Shown one piece after another: positions 27,445 to 37,321 of a stretch of DNA of 64,000 nt (the stretch's first letter is position 1; each line of letters starts with the position of its first letter). A program made the position numbers and the translations under genes. The notes under the pieces were generated by a model. It did not search any database and had not been told where the DNA came from. It saw nothing but the letters and a program-made list of their open reading frames with translations. The stretch spans positions 1,101,001 to 1,165,000 of the forward strand of contig CP054184.1 of assembly GCA_015709715.1 (NCBI GenBank), given 5' to 3'. The DNA is from Nitrospira sp. (GTDB taxonomy: Bacteria > Nitrospirota > Nitrospiria > Nitrospirales > Nitrospiraceae).

Positions 27445-27501
27445 GTGGAGCGAGGCTCCCACGGAGAAAAACGGAACCCCGGCTATCGAGTGCGACAGCC
27501 G

Positions 27502-27966
27502 TTAGAACGAGAGGGCGGCCCGCTCGTCTTGATCCTTCATCGCCGCCGCAAAACGTTTCATGCGTTCGACCAACGCCTTTTCTTCCGGGTCCAGCTTGTC
27601 TTCGCTCTTGAGGGGGAGCAGGACCGCATAGGGGACCGATTTGACCACAGCGGCAAAAATCTTGTGCGCCGCGTCGGCGCTGATCCCGCCTTCCTTCGTT
27701 TCCAACATTTCCAGGAAACGGTTCATTCCCTTTCGTTTCCCGTTGTACTCTCCCTTCACGGCCGCCTCACTGACCGTCTCCAATTGCTTGAAGTAGGGCT
27801 CAAAGTTCCCGCTCTTAGACAGGTTTTTTTGTTCCATCACAACCAACGCGATTTTGTCGATCCAAGGCGGCGCGACCCAGGCGCTCACGTCGAGGGGGGC
27901 AAGACAAAGAGCCGTCAATGCCGGGATGAGCATCATCAACGCCACATGTTTGAGGGGTTGTGTCAT
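27502..27966 (-). CDS. Exported alpha-helical protein of unknown function
   Basis: 154 residues with a signal peptide (MTQPLKHVALMMLIPALTALCLAPLDVSA) and a charged, helical mature part containing several Lys/Glu-rich segments (FEPYFKQLETVSEAAVKGEYNGKRK). No known domain is recognised. The ATG at 27966 is preceded by GAAAGGAGTTCATC, a good ribosome-binding site. Confidence 0.65.
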   Translation of the reverse strand: MTQPLKHVALMMLIPALTALCLAPLDVSAWVAPPWIDKIALVVMEQKNLSKSGNFEPYFKQLETVSEAAVKGEYNGKRKGMNRFLEMLETKEGGISADAAHKIFAAVVKSVPYAVLLPLKSEDKLDPEEKALVERMKRFAAAMKDQDERAALSF

Positions 27967-28166
27967 GATGAACTCCTTTCAGTTTGAAGGTTTGCCGCGC
28001 CGGTTGACTGCTGTCTGGTGGCACTCATGCAGGAGCAACAGGGGTGCCAGCGGAAGACTGCGCCGGAATCCATAAAAAAGTCCTCCGTGTCGGAGAAGAA
28101 AGCCGAATGTTGCATTGAATCGCACCGAGTGCTGTGTGCGGGACCGCTCGGTTCTACCTAGGTAGA

Positions 28167-28255
28167 CTGCACGGAATCGCTGGTCTGATGCTCAACCGGC
28201 AGGTGACCGGACGGCCGTGATGATTTCTCACGGTCAGCGGCATTCGGCGCTTGGG
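28167..28255 (+). pseudogene. Fossil of an integrase C-terminal tail
   Basis: This stretch is similar at DNA level to the decayed integrase at 38319-38640: TGCACGGAATCGCTG matches TGCACGGAGTCGCTG, and 28227-28254 matches 38592-38619 at most positions (both contain CATTCGGCGCTTG). Stops interrupt every frame. The rest of 27967-28315 holds no gene; a perfect 12-bp palindrome (CTACCTAGGTAG, 28154-28165) adjoins the fossil. Confidence 0.4.
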
Positions 28256-28315
28256 GAATCGGGGCAGGCGTGGACGGCACCGACGATCTCGCAGCACTAT
28301 CAGGATGAACCCAGG

Positions 28316-28648
28316 CTAATGGGGCCCTCCAACGGCATCGTTTGCGCGGCATGGTCCCAGAATCGTCATCAGCACCACGGCGCGGCGCGCCTCGCGAAGG
28401 GTCAGCGGTCGAAAGCTGCGTGACGGCGCCGTCGGCACAGAGAGTACCGGCGCATGCCGTAGGCCTTGCGGAACTGGCGTCGCCTTCTCGACAGGGATGA
28501 TCCGCCGCCGAACCTCCACGGTCGGACTCCTCGTCTCAGGCCGCTCGCGCTCTTGTTCCTGCAGCATGCGTCTCAGCACGGGCACCACGAAGTTGATCAG
28601 CAGCACCAGCAGGACCAGCAATGCGATTAGAGCCTGTTCGATGGTCAT
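28316..28648 (-). CDS. Small membrane-anchored protein in the nfeD-floA operon
   Basis: A 110-residue protein with one N-terminal transmembrane helix ([23 protein letters not shown]), then a basic, Pro-rich cytoplasmic tail with [18 protein letters not shown] near the end. No family is recognised. Its ATG overlaps the floA stop by four bases (ATGA), indicating translational coupling and a role linked to the flotillin/NfeD pair. Confidence 0.75.
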   Translation of the reverse strand: MTIEQALIALLVLLVLLINFVVPVLRRMLQEQERERPETRSPTVEVRRRIIPVEKATPVPQGLRHAPVLSVPTAPSRSFRPLTLREARRAVVLMTILGPCRANDAVGGPH

Positions 28649-29637
28649 GGCCGTTCCTCCCTCTTCGGACCAGCTGACGGCGGCTCCTCAGTCCCGGCGA
28701 TCGCCTCCCGCATCGTCGTATCCGCCTGCACGTTCTTCATCCGGTAGTAGTCCATGATGCCCAGGTTCCCTTGCCGGAACGCCTCGGCCATGGCCTTCGG
28801 TACCTCCGCTTCGGCCTCCACCACCCTGGCACGCATCTCCTGCTCCAGCGCCACGGCCATGGCGCGGCGCTGCTCCGCTCTGGCTTGCGCAATCTGCTTG
28901 TCGGCGTTGGCCTGATCGATCTGGAGTTTCGCCCCGATGTTCTCGCCGACGTCCACGTCTGCGATATCGATCGACAAGATTTCGAACGCGGTACCCGCGT
29001 CGAGGCCTTTGCTGAGCACGTGCTTGGAAATGTGATCAGGGTTTTCCAGCACATCTTTGTGCGTCACGGCCGAGCCGATTGTGCTCACGATGCCTTCCCC
29101 CACCCGCGCGAGCACGGTTTCTTCGCCCGCCCCACCGACGAGCCGATCGAGATTCGTGCGCACGGTCACCCGGCAGATCGCATGGAGCTGAATGCCGTCC
29201 TTGGCCACCGCCGCAATGCGCGGCGTTTCAATCACCTTGGGGAGCACCGACATCTTCACCGCCCCGAGCACGTCGCGCCCCGCCAAATCGATCGCGGCCG
29301 CACGCTTGAAGGGCATCGGAATGTTCGCCTTGTCGGCGGAGATCATCGCATTGACGACGTTCACGACGTTGCCGCCGGCCAGGTAGTGGGCTTCCAAGTC
29401 GTTTAATGGAATGTTCAGCCCGGCCTTCACGGCGCTGATCTGCGCGGTGACGACGGTGCCGGGCGGGACGCGCCGCAGTCGCATGCCGATCAGGGTCAGG
29501 AGCCCGACGTAGGCGCCGGAGGCCCACGCAGCCACCCACAGGCGGAGCGGAATCAGATACAGCAACAGGGCGCTCCCGGCAAACACGAGGATCAGGGTTG
29601 CCAGGATTCCCACGAGACCGGTTTCCACTCCGTTCAT
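28645..29637 (-). CDS. floA: Flotillin-like protein FloA
   Basis: A 330-residue UPF0365/FloA protein. Two N-terminal hydrophobic segments ([39 protein letters not shown]) are followed by the SPFH-type core ([50 protein letters not shown]). A helical Ala/Glu-rich C-terminus follows ([25 protein letters not shown]). FloA organises membrane microdomains and is normally encoded with NfeD, as here: its start overlaps the nfeD-like stop by four bases. Confidence 0.94.
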   Translation of the reverse strand: MNGVETGLVGILATLILVFAGSALLLYLIPLRLWVAAWASGAYVGLLTLIGMRLRRVPPGTVVTAQISAVKAGLNIPLNDLEAHYLAGGNVVNVVNAMISADKANIPMPFKRAAAIDLAGRDVLGAVKMSVLPKVIETPRIAAVAKDGIQLHAICRVTVRTNLDRLVGGAGEETVLARVGEGIVSTIGSAVTHKDVLENPDHISKHVLSKGLDAGTAFEILSIDIADVDVGENIGAKLQIDQANADKQIAQARAEQRRAMAVALEQEMRARVVEAEAEVPKAMAEAFRQGNLGIMDYYRMKNVQADTTMREAIAGTEEPPSAGPKREERP

Positions 29638-31025
29638 GACTCGCTCCTTTCGCGGTCCTGCTCAATGCGCCGGACGACGATGCGGTTGCCCTCCACCCGC
29701 AGCACCTCGATCGGGTCTCCGGGTTCGATGTATTCGCCGTCGGCGACCACATCCACGCGTTCGTGGTCGAAATGGGCGATTCCGGCTGGTCGCAACGTCG
29801 AGGCGGCCACTCCCCGTTTCCCGAGCCAACGCCGGTCCGCTTCGGGCGCAGAGGCATATCCCGCTTCAGCCTGCAGCCCGGTCTCCAGCACCAGCCTTCG
29901 GCCGAACGGCAGGCGCGGCACGGCTCGCAGCAGAGCGAGCGCCGCCACAATGGCCAGGAGCAGGGCCCCCAACACCTGCCCGAGCGCAGCCAGCACGACC
30001 TCCCACGTCGCACCGGTTCCTACCAAGCTCAATCCCAGCCCTCCGAGCAGGGCAGCAATCCCGAGGGCCCCGAGGATCCCGAACCCGGGTGTGACAAACA
30101 TCTCGATTGCCAGGAGCAGGAGCCCCCCGGCGATCAGCAACAGTTCTTCCCAGCCCGCAAGCTGAACCAGCCAGTGCCCCCACAGAAACAGCGCCAGACA
30201 GACCACGCCGAAACCGCCGGGCACGCCAAAGCCGGGCGTTTGGATCTCCACGATCAGTCCCAGCACGCCCAGCGCCATGAGGAGCGAACTCACGATCGGA
30301 TGCGTCAGGACGCGCACGAGTGATTCGGCCCAGGTCTCCGACATCCGACGGACTTCGACGTCCGGAAGATTCAAGGCCGTCAGCAGCGCATCCAGCGTCT
30401 CGGCGCGCACATCCGCCAGCTTGTGCTGCAACGCTTCGTCGGTCGTCAGCGTCAGGAGTTTCCCTTTCTCGATCACGCCAGGGATCTCCACATCCGCATC
30501 CACCATCGCTTCCGCCAGCAACGGCGGGCGCTTGCGGCTCTCGGCCGTCGCGCGGAACTCTTTCCGCATGTACGAGACCGTCTTTTCCTCGACCGGTTGC
30601 GCCGGCCCGCCCGGCAGGCCGATCTGGACCGGCGTGGCCGCGCCGATCGTCCCGCCACCGGCCATGACAATCGTCTCGGCCGCCAGACAGATCAGCGCGC
30701 CGGCCGAAATCGCCCGCCGATTGACAAACGCGACGGTCTTGACCTTGGCCCGTAGCAGGGCGTCGCGGATCAGCACCGCCGCATCCACACGCCCGCCGAA
30801 CGTATCGATGTCAAGAACGACCGCTGCCGCATGAGCCTGCGTCGCTTCCGTCAGCACTCGTTCGATAAAGGGGGCAAGCCCCAGATCGATGACGCCTTCG
30901 ACCGGGATCACATAGACCACGGGCCGCGCGGTCTCGGCAGAAGATACCCCCGCGAGAAATAGAACGAGGAATACCAGGATGCCACCCGTGATTCCCAGGA
31001 GAGCTCTGTCTTCTCTCGCGATCAT
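29634..31025 (-). CDS. NfeD-family membrane-bound serine protease (long form)
   Basis: 463 residues: signal/TM, a ClpP/crotonase-like protease domain (about 30-220, [20 protein letters not shown], catalytic Ser in [10 protein letters not shown], likely catalytic Lys in the [12 protein letters not shown] helix), four to five TM helices (about 250-385) and a C-terminal OB-like NfeD domain ([37 protein letters not shown]). Such proteases cleave stomatin/flotillin-type partners, here presumably FloA. It is first in a tightly overlapping three-gene operon. Confidence 0.93.
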   Translation of the reverse strand: MIAREDRALLGITGGILVFLVLFLAGVSSAETARPVVYVIPVEGVIDLGLAPFIERVLTEATQAHAAAVVLDIDTFGGRVDAAVLIRDALLRAKVKTVAFVNRRAISAGALICLAAETIVMAGGGTIGAATPVQIGLPGGPAQPVEEKTVSYMRKEFRATAESRKRPPLLAEAMVDADVEIPGVIEKGKLLTLTTDEALQHKLADVRAETLDALLTALNLPDVEVRRMSETWAESLVRVLTHPIVSSLLMALGVLGLIVEIQTPGFGVPGGFGVVCLALFLWGHWLVQLAGWEELLLIAGGLLLLAIEMFVTPGFGILGALGIAALLGGLGLSLVGTGATWEVVLAALGQVLGALLLAIVAALALLRAVPRLPFGRRLVLETGLQAEAGYASAPEADRRWLGKRGVAASTLRPAGIAHFDHERVDVVADGEYIEPGDPIEVLRVEGNRIVVRRIEQDRERSES

Positions 31026-31131
31026 AAATAAGGCGTGGACGGCGAGTGAGCCGGATTATTCGGCACACACCTCGCTGAAGGAACGCCGATGGAGTTTATC
31101 GATCATGCGCTTGGTCGCGACTCGCAAGCGG

Positions 31132-31755
31132 TCAAAGGTGTTGCCACCGCTTGTCTTGCTCGAGTTTCCCGAACAAGTCGTTGAGGGCCGCGCGGACCGC
31201 TCGGTTGATTGGCTCCCGATCATCTTCCTGACCGCCCCGGCTCACCGCGCCGACCGCTTGCCCTGTGCCGACATAGTCGAGCAGGACCCTGCCGGAGTGA
31301 GGGTCCCGCAGCGCACCATCGACCTTCGCCACATAGATATGATTGAACGTAAAGGACGTGCTGGGGTCAACGTAGATGAATACCCGCAGCGTCATTGACA
31401 GATCGGCGGGCCCCTCCTTTACGACCTGCCGAAACGTGCGGCGCCCGAGAACGTACTCCCGGATGGCCTCTTCCCATTGAGGCTGTGCTCGCTCGGCAGA
31501 GGGAACCTTTGCGATGACATGGTTCTGCAGGCTGGGGTCCGCGATCATGGTCGCGCCAGATTGAACCAGATACGCTCCCACCTCGGCGAGCTGGACTCGC
31601 GCTGAATAGGGAACCGGCTGGTTCGTCGGCACGACGAGAATCGGCTCCAGCACGAGATGATTGCACCCACTCAGTGCCCACCCAACGACGAGGGTGAGAA
31701 GTCGGCATCCGAGGGGGCGACGCGTAGGCCCATGCGTTCGACACATGCGTTCCAT
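31132..31755 (-). CDS. Lipoprotein of unknown function
   Basis: 207 residues with a lipoprotein signal ending in the lipobox LSGC. The mature part is mixed alpha/beta (VGAYLVQSGATMIADPSLQ, LSMTLRVFIYVDPS, FNHIYVAKVDGALRDPHSGRVLLDYVGTG), with a layout like small periplasmic or outer-membrane lipoproteins that carry FlgO-like or curli-type folds; no firm family. The ATG at 31755 has GGAGGTGCAAG before it, so the upstream in-frame ATG (31788) was not used. Confidence 0.72.
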   Translation of the reverse strand: MERMCRTHGPTRRPLGCRLLTLVVGWALSGCNHLVLEPILVVPTNQPVPYSARVQLAEVGAYLVQSGATMIADPSLQNHVIAKVPSAERAQPQWEEAIREYVLGRRTFRQVVKEGPADLSMTLRVFIYVDPSTSFTFNHIYVAKVDGALRDPHSGRVLLDYVGTGQAVGAVSRGGQEDDREPINRAVRAALNDLFGKLEQDKRWQHL

Positions 31756-31818
31756 CTTGCACCTCCGCGACAACAGATGTCTCTTCACGCCCGTTTCCGA
31801 TCAGCGCGATAGCGATTC

Positions 31819-32676
31819 CTATCTCGGGTGATCGGGACCAGGACTGACAAGCAGTGGAACATTGAGCGTTTCGGGCACAATGATCATTTTCGCATTGGGG
31901 CTTTCATATAACTTGAACCGCAGATAGTCCGGAGTCAGCGTCTTGGTGATGATTTCCTGCGCTTGAGACTGTCCCGTGGCCCGAATCCTGAGGCTGTCGG
32001 CTTCGCCGTCCGCGCGGATCTTCAACGAATCGCCCTCACCTTTCGCTTGAATCCGCGCAATCTCGGCATTCCGCTGTGCGATGACCACCTCGAACTCCTT
32101 CTGTTCCTTCTCCTGCTCCTTCGCCTGCTTCTGTTCGATGGCCTTCAACACCATTTGGGAAAATTCCATTTCCGAGAGCGCCACGCTATAGACGTCCAGA
32201 TGGCGCCCCTTCAGCGCTTCGACCACGACGGCCTCGATCTTGTTCCCGATTTCGCTGCTGCGTTCCGGGAGGGTGACCATCGTGTAGTTGGCCACGACGC
32301 CGCGCACGGCCGACAAAAATTGCGGGCGCACCAACTGCTTGTACCAGTCCGGCCCTACTTCCTGGGCCAGAAAATAGATTTCGTCCGCGATCGGGCGCAT
32401 CGTGATCGCGGCGTACACCGTGACCGGCAGGTCGTCCGCAGTCAGTGCGTCTACCTTTTCCGTAAAACTCTGCCATCTCGCCTCGTACACGAGGACATCG
32501 TTCCACGGCGCCCGCCAGTAGAACCCATCCTTGAGCGATTCCTTCATCAGCCCGGCGGTGAGGGGACGCCAGCGCAGTCCCCGCTTCCCCGGATCAACTG
32601 CCCGGCCACAGCTCTGAAGAACCATCAGTAACGGGATCAGTAAGAGAAGTGCGCGAACTGGCAGAGAGTGTGTCAT
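31819..32676 (-). CDS. SPFH/prohibitin-type lipoprotein
   Basis: 285 residues. The signal peptide ends in a lipobox (LMVLQSC), so the protein should be lipid-anchored outside the inner membrane. An SPFH/Band 7 domain follows (DGFYWRAPWNDVLVYEARWQSFTEKVDALTADDLPVTVYAAI), then a Gln/Glu/Lys-rich coiled coil (AIEQKQAKEQEKEQKEFEV) and a typical prohibitin C-terminus (ITKTLTPDYLRFKLYE). The start at 32676 has ACAGGAGGATGTT. A second SPFH lipoprotein is encoded at 62960-63793. Confidence 0.85.
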   Translation of the reverse strand: MTHSLPVRALLLLIPLLMVLQSCGRAVDPGKRGLRWRPLTAGLMKESLKDGFYWRAPWNDVLVYEARWQSFTEKVDALTADDLPVTVYAAITMRPIADEIYFLAQEVGPDWYKQLVRPQFLSAVRGVVANYTMVTLPERSSEIGNKIEAVVVEALKGRHLDVYSVALSEMEFSQMVLKAIEQKQAKEQEKEQKEFEVVIAQRNAEIARIQAKGEGDSLKIRADGEADSLRIRATGQSQAQEIITKTLTPDYLRFKLYESPNAKMIIVPETLNVPLLVSPGPDHPR

Positions 32677-32750
32677 AACATCCTCCTGTCTGTATCGCGT
32701 GCGCAACGCTGAGGCTCTGAAGCTCAATGAGCTACTGGGCGCGTGGGCCG

Positions 32751-33128
32751 TTACCTGGTTCCGGCCACGGCCGCATGATCCTCGGCCACGCGATCGAGTT
32801 CCAGCGCGGTCTGTTCATAGTAACGTGCCAACAGCCGTGCCCCTGAAACCAAGTCCGAGTCAGGCCCGAAGAGCTCCTCGTAGCGAACGGCTGCGGTGGC
32901 TTGTGCAGCAGCTTTCTCGCGCATCGCGAAGGCCCGATGCCGGTAGTAGTCGGCAATAGCCCGCTGATCGTGCGACGGATCATACGACCCCATATCGATC
33001 GGTGCGTGTGAAGCGCAACCGACGATCTCCAGCAGGCACACCAGGAGCAGGCTCCGGGCCACCTGCCCCCGGACGCGTTTCCGGCGACAGTCTCGCGATG
33101 CCTTCAACGACGCGTCGCGGAATGTCAC
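32751..33128 (-). CDS. Small lipoprotein, translationally coupled to the upstream glycosyltransferase
   Basis: 125 residues from a GTG start at 33128 with GGGAGGGAGG upstream. A basic N-terminus and hydrophobic stretch lead to the lipobox EIVGC; the mature part is one long helical region (DYYRHRAFAMREKAAAQATAAVRYEELF). The start overlaps the glycosyltransferase stop by four bases (GTGA). The frame upstream to 33239 is antisense to nothing but lacks a start signal. No family is recognised. Confidence 0.65.
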   Translation of the reverse strand: MTFRDASLKASRDCRRKRVRGQVARSLLLVCLLEIVGCASHAPIDMGSYDPSHDQRAIADYYRHRAFAMREKAAAQATAAVRYEELFGPDSDLVSGARLLARYYEQTALELDRVAEDHAAVAGTR

Positions 33129-34555
33129 GATTTCGCCTCCCTCCCTAGCCCACTCGCCGGTTCCCACGCCTGGTCCTCCTCCACTGCTATGACGAGCCGT
33201 CTGAAGATATCGGGAGACGCATGCGCCACCCGGCTCCAATTCGAAATCATGGGGACGCCGAGCGGATCGACAAGGAACGTGTCAGTGGCCAGTTTGATGC
33301 CCGTCAGGAACGCTTCAACCGCCTTCCGCTCCTGGTGCCGGTCGAAATGCAGGCTGTTGATGGCGGCATCATCCTCATAGCGGCGAATGGCTTCTTGGGC
33401 AGACTGCAGATAGGTGGCACGCAACGTCTTTAAGACCGCCTCCGACAACACCACCCCTTGGCTGGCCAGGTTCCGGAAGAGGGATTTCGCGATATCCACG
33501 GTCATTTTCAACAGACCGGCCTCGGGGTTGTCGGCGGACAGCGCCTGATGCTTGTGCTCGTAAGCATCGGCGAGATCGACCTGGCAAATTCGCCGCAGTG
33601 CACAGTTGCGAAAGACTTCGGCCAACACCCCGATTTCCAACCCCCAGTCTCCCGGGATCCGATTGATCCACGCCAACTCGCATACCATGGCAAACTCTCC
33701 AGCCAGGGGATACCGGAAGCTGTCCAAGAACGTCAGGAGCGGCTGAGGGCCCACCAGTTCCCCCAGGCTGCGGATCAGCGGCGTCATGAACAGCCTGGTC
33801 ACACGCCCGTGAAGACGATCCGTCACGCGGCTATAGTAGCCCTTGCTGAACTCATAGCCGAGATTGGGGTTGGCGACGGGATAACAGAGCCGTGCGAGAT
33901 ACTCGCGCTGGTAGCTCACGATATCGGCATCGTGTAGCGCGATGACGTTGCTGCGCCCGCGCGCCAGAACGTACCCGAAGGCCAGCCAACAGGACTGGCC
34001 TTTCCCGGGAAGCCCCACATCGATACCCAGGCTCGTGAGGTCTCGCAAAGTCTCCTGCATGCGCGGGCCATCCACCCACACGAGCCGCACATGTTGAGGC
34101 AGGCATTTGAAATAGTCCTTCGCCCGGCGAAACTCGAGCGCCGAGGCCCGGCCAAGCGCCACCACGATCTCGTTGAGGTAGCCGATCCGCCCAAGCTGCT
34201 GGACGATTCCGCCAAGGGCTGGCCCCTCTAACTCGGAATAGAGCGCCGGCAGCACCAACGCGATGGGGTTGATCTGAGCATGACGCGTCAACTCAGCTTC
34301 AAGTTGGTCGACGTTCGGCCGGCCGAGCCGATGGAGCACCGTCACGACGCCGTTTTGCAGAAAATCCGACAACGCGAACCTCCTTCCTCTTTGCCAACTG
34401 GTGGACCGGGTCGCCGCCGCGCCTCCCTCTTCCTCCATCCGACCTGTCGCCAACACGACGATCCCGTCGGCCCGCTCGATCACGTGTTCCGCAACTTCGA
34501 AACGGCTTTGCGTGCCACAATCCCCCTCCACAACTTTCGAATGACCTAGAGACAA
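33125..34555 (-). CDS. Glucosyl-3-phosphoglycerate synthase-like glycosyltransferase
   Basis: A cytoplasmic GT-A enzyme resembling GpgS/GT81-type proteins. It has the family start FALSDFLQNGVVTVLHRLGRP, strands ALVLPALYSELEGPALGGIV, a metal-binding DxD in VIALHDADIVSYQ, and the acceptor region AGEFAMVCELAWINRIPGDWGLEIGVLAEVF with YEHKHQAL. GpgS makes the precursor of glucosylglycerate, a compatible solute; the substrate here is inferred. The true start is uncertain: TTG at 34555, GTG near 34532 or ATG at 34438 (MEEEGG) are possible. It is upstream of, and coupled to, a small lipoprotein gene. Confidence 0.8.
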   Translation of the reverse strand: MSLGHSKVVEGDCGTQSRFEVAEHVIERADGIVVLATGRMEEEGGAAATRSTSWQRGRRFALSDFLQNGVVTVLHRLGRPNVDQLEAELTRHAQINPIALVLPALYSELEGPALGGIVQQLGRIGYLNEIVVALGRASALEFRRAKDYFKCLPQHVRLVWVDGPRMQETLRDLTSLGIDVGLPGKGQSCWLAFGYVLARGRSNVIALHDADIVSYQREYLARLCYPVANPNLGYEFSKGYYSRVTDRLHGRVTRLFMTPLIRSLGELVGPQPLLTFLDSFRYPLAGEFAMVCELAWINRIPGDWGLEIGVLAEVFRNCALRRICQVDLADAYEHKHQALSADNPEAGLLKMTVDIAKSLFRNLASQGVVLSEAVLKTLRATYLQSAQEAIRRYEDDAAINSLHFDRHQERKAVEAFLTGIKLATDTFLVDPLGVPMISNWSRVAHASPDIFRRLVIAVEEDQAWEPASGLGREAKS

Positions 34556-34568
34556 CCACCGGTCTCAG

Positions 34569-35170
34569 CTAGGAGTCGAGAAGACCCTCACCGGCACACC
34601 AGAACCGAGTGTGTTGTGCCGATTCCTCGGTTGCCTCAAACGGCATTGGCGGCACCACACCTACAGCCGTAACACGGACCTCGCGCGGCAGGGGCAAACG
34701 CAGCAGACACTCAACGGCCGCCCGCGCCATAGGCGACCCGTCGATCCCGACCATCACGCGAGCCGACACATCGATCGAGTTCTTCACGGCAAGGACCGAA
34801 CAGGGCGCGTGCATCGCCACCCGGCGCGACACGCTGCCTGTCAGGAAATGCACAACGTCCGGCACCCCATGCGCGCCGCGCGAAGGATGATGTCTCCCAC
34901 CGGACGGCCACGGAGGACGTCGTAGCGGACCTGCTTCCAGCCGGATGAGACAACCTTCCGTTTCAGGCGGTCGAAGAGCGCCTCGCTCCGCTCTTCTCCG
35001 AGTTCCAGCGCCTCGATCCCCTTGGTCGGAAACGGGATGCCGTACGCGACAACCTTCAGAAGGATGAGACGGGACTCGCGAAGCGAACAAAAACCTTGGA
35101 GAGCTGTCACCGCCCATTGCGCATGCGGCGAGTCGTCAACGGCACAGAGAACGTCCATGCAAGCGCTCAC
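34569..35170 (-). pseudogene. Tandem universal stress protein gene with internal deletion and truncated end
   Basis: The N-terminal Usp half starts at a GTG at 35170 (MSACMDVLCAVDDSPHAQWAVTAL) and runs to RPVGDIILRAARMG. There the frame breaks, about ten expected residues (the ADLVVxG segment) are missing, and the protein resumes in the next frame as AHGVPDVVHFLTGSVSRRVAMHAPCSVLAV. A second Usp domain then begins (VMVGIDGSPMARAAVECLL) but stops after about 55 residues. The junction lies in a GCGCGC-rich stretch near 34880, suggesting deletion between short repeats. Confidence 0.75.
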
Positions 35171-35445
35171 AAATGATGAAGATCATGCGATACTCCACAC
35201 AGTTGCATTGCAAGTGCCAGCAGGCGATTACGCTCACAACCCTGGTAAGGATGCAGAAGAACAGCCAGTTCGAGTCGAGGAATTCGGGAGCGGAATGATG
35301 GGCCATTTCAAGCGGTGGGGAATTATGGACTTCGAACAGGCTTCTGCTGTGGCCTAATGCCCCTGAGGACGTTTCTGCAGTGGCATTGTCAAAGAGACGC
35401 GCGAGTATCTCTCGCGGGTGCTTGACGGGAGTTTTCGACACTCGC

Positions 35446-36975
35446 TCATAGTGCAGCCCGTGAGGCCGCCTCTTCTTGCCGACGGTTCGAGACATCTACT
35501 GTCCGGCCCCCCTGATGCCCCGCGTGGAACATCGAGCGCAGCCGCATGGCGGAGGGATGGTCGGCAAACACCAAGAGCGAATCCCCCGCCTCCAGCACGG
35601 TGCCGCCGTCCGGAACGAAGGAGCGGCCCTGTCTGGCGATCAGCAACACATACCCCGATTTGGGCAAGCCGAGATCCACGAGGCGCTTGCCGATCGCTGT
35701 CGACGAGGCCGGCACACTGACTTCCATAAGGCCGCTCTTCAGGCTCGTCGGCGCATCCCACACCGGTGACGCCTCCAGACGAGGCTGCCAGGGCTCATCC
35801 ACCCCCAGCCACCGCGCCACCAACGGAATCGAGGTGCCCTGCAGCAGGACTGAGGTCAGGACGATGAAGAACACCAGATTGAAGATGAAGCCGGCCTGCG
35901 GCACCCCGGCGAGCAACGGGAACGTGGCAAGAATGATCGGCACGGCGCCCCGCAGGCCGACCCAGGCCACCATCGTCTTTTCCTGGAAGGTCAGCTTCGT
36001 GAACACCAGCGTCACGAAGACGGCAACGGGCCGGGCGACGACCATGAGGAACAGCGCCAGCAACAGGCCCGACCCCGCGATCGGCACGAGCTGCGTCGGG
36101 AACACTTGCAAGCCGAGCGTGAGGAACATGGCAATTTGCATCAGCCAGGCCAAGCCGTCGTGGAACCGCACGAGGCTCCGCTTATGGATGAATTCGCTGT
36201 TGCCCATCATGAGACCGGCCACATACACGGCGAGAAATCCGTTGCCGCCCAGCCATGCGCTTCCGCTGTAGGTGAGGAGCACCAGCGACAGGGTCAGTAC
36301 CGAATAGAGTCCGTCGTATTCGAGGCGCAGGCGGTTGACCGACAACACCATCAGCTTCCCCGCGCCGTACCCGATGACTGCCCCGAGAGTCATCTGCCGC
36401 ACGAACATCGGGATCAGCTCCAGAGGCGAATGGGAGGCGCCCGTGATCAGCGTGATCAGTCCCAGCGTCAGGAACACTGCCATCGGATCGTTGCTACCGG
36501 ACTCCAGCTCGAGCAGCGGCTTCAGGGGGCTGCGCAGGCTGACGTAGCGCGACCGCATCACGGCAAAGACTGCCGCGGCATCCGTGGAGGAAACGATGGC
36601 GCCGATCAGCGGCCCTTCCACCCAGGACATGTCTAGCACCGCAATGGCGAACCAGCCGACGAGCGCGGCGGTCAAGGCGACGCCGAGCGTGGACAGCGCG
36701 ATGCCGGGCCCCAGCACGGGCTTCACCTGCGACCAGATCGTGTCCATCCCGCCCGCGAACAAAATAAACGTCAGCGCCACGACGCCCAGCGATTGCGCCA
36801 GCCAGGGGTTGTCGAAATGGATGCCCCCGGGCCCGTCGGATCCTGCGAGCATCCCAATGACCAGAAACAGCAGCAGCGCGGGCACCCCAATACGACCGGA
36901 CGCTTTGCTGGCGATGACGCTGAGCAGCAAAAGGCCGGAGGCACCGAGCAATAGATATTCGATCGTTACGGCCAT
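35446..36975 (-). CDS. K+/H+ antiporter, NhaP2/CvrA type (CPA1) with TrkA_C domain
   Basis: A 509-residue inner-membrane transporter with about 12 helices in a Na_H_Exchanger domain (residues 1-390). Family motifs are visible: [39 protein letters not shown], and [14 protein letters not shown] with the paired acidic residues of the transport site. The C-terminus has a cytosolic TrkA_C domain (about 405-485, [30 protein letters not shown]). This architecture is that of potassium/proton antiporters. The 35171-35445 gap upstream of the stress-protein pseudogene holds no confident gene. Confidence 0.92.
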   Translation of the reverse strand: MAVTIEYLLLGASGLLLLSVIASKASGRIGVPALLLFLVIGMLAGSDGPGGIHFDNPWLAQSLGVVALTFILFAGGMDTIWSQVKPVLGPGIALSTLGVALTAALVGWFAIAVLDMSWVEGPLIGAIVSSTDAAAVFAVMRSRYVSLRSPLKPLLELESGSNDPMAVFLTLGLITLITGASHSPLELIPMFVRQMTLGAVIGYGAGKLMVLSVNRLRLEYDGLYSVLTLSLVLLTYSGSAWLGGNGFLAVYVAGLMMGNSEFIHKRSLVRFHDGLAWLMQIAMFLTLGLQVFPTQLVPIAGSGLLLALFLMVVARPVAVFVTLVFTKLTFQEKTMVAWVGLRGAVPIILATFPLLAGVPQAGFIFNLVFFIVLTSVLLQGTSIPLVARWLGVDEPWQPRLEASPVWDAPTSLKSGLMEVSVPASSTAIGKRLVDLGLPKSGYVLLIARQGRSFVPDGGTVLEAGDSLLVFADHPSAMRLRSMFHAGHQGGRTVDVSNRRQEEAASRAAL

Positions 36976-37103
36976 GCGTGCTTGTCCTGGCGACTCCTGG
37001 GTGAGAGTGTGAGGACCGACCAGCCAGCCCGGCTCAGCAGGTCCTCCGCCACGCTGCCGAGCGCGCTTCTCCGCCCCCGTGTACTGTCAACCGGTCCGCA
37101 GCC

Positions 37104-37202
37104 TCAGCGGACATTTTTTTTCCTGCCTTTCATCAGCACGATCACACCCACGATGCCGATGATCACGGCAAGCACGCCCAGTATGGCCAGAGAATCCATC
37201 AT
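37104..37202 (-). CDS. Very small single-pass membrane protein (32 aa)
   Basis: A 32-residue frame, MMDSLAILGVLAVIIGIVG, then VIVLMKGRKKNVR: one transmembrane helix with a positively charged cytoplasmic end. A clear ribosome-binding site (AAGGAGAACG) precedes the ATG at 37202. It lies between the antiporter and a universal stress protein gene on the same strand. No family assignment. Confidence 0.6.
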   Translation of the reverse strand: MMDSLAILGVLAVIIGIVGVIVLMKGRKKNVR

Positions 37203-37321
37203 CGTTCTCCTTCGGCGAGGGCGTCACCGCCCGTTCATCCACGGAAGCTCCGCCTCTGCTCCGAATGCAGCCCGTCCCTCTCGCATCAGGCCGTGATCCG
37301 CACTGCACTCATGAGTCGCCC

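Noticed and set aside
28217-28423. 68-codon plus-strand frame
   Set aside because: It overlaps a real minus-strand gene and its start lies within integrase-tail fossil sequence.
34546-34573. CCTAG and CTAGG half-sites flanking the start of the GpgS-like gene
   Set aside because: Half-sites are in the outward orientation and far apart; they do not form the 16-bp repeat.
35022-35495. Two overlapping frames (plus 35022-35357, minus 35136-35495) between the stress-protein pseudogene and the antiporter
   Set aside because: No ribosome-binding site, no motif, and each overlaps better-supported genes.
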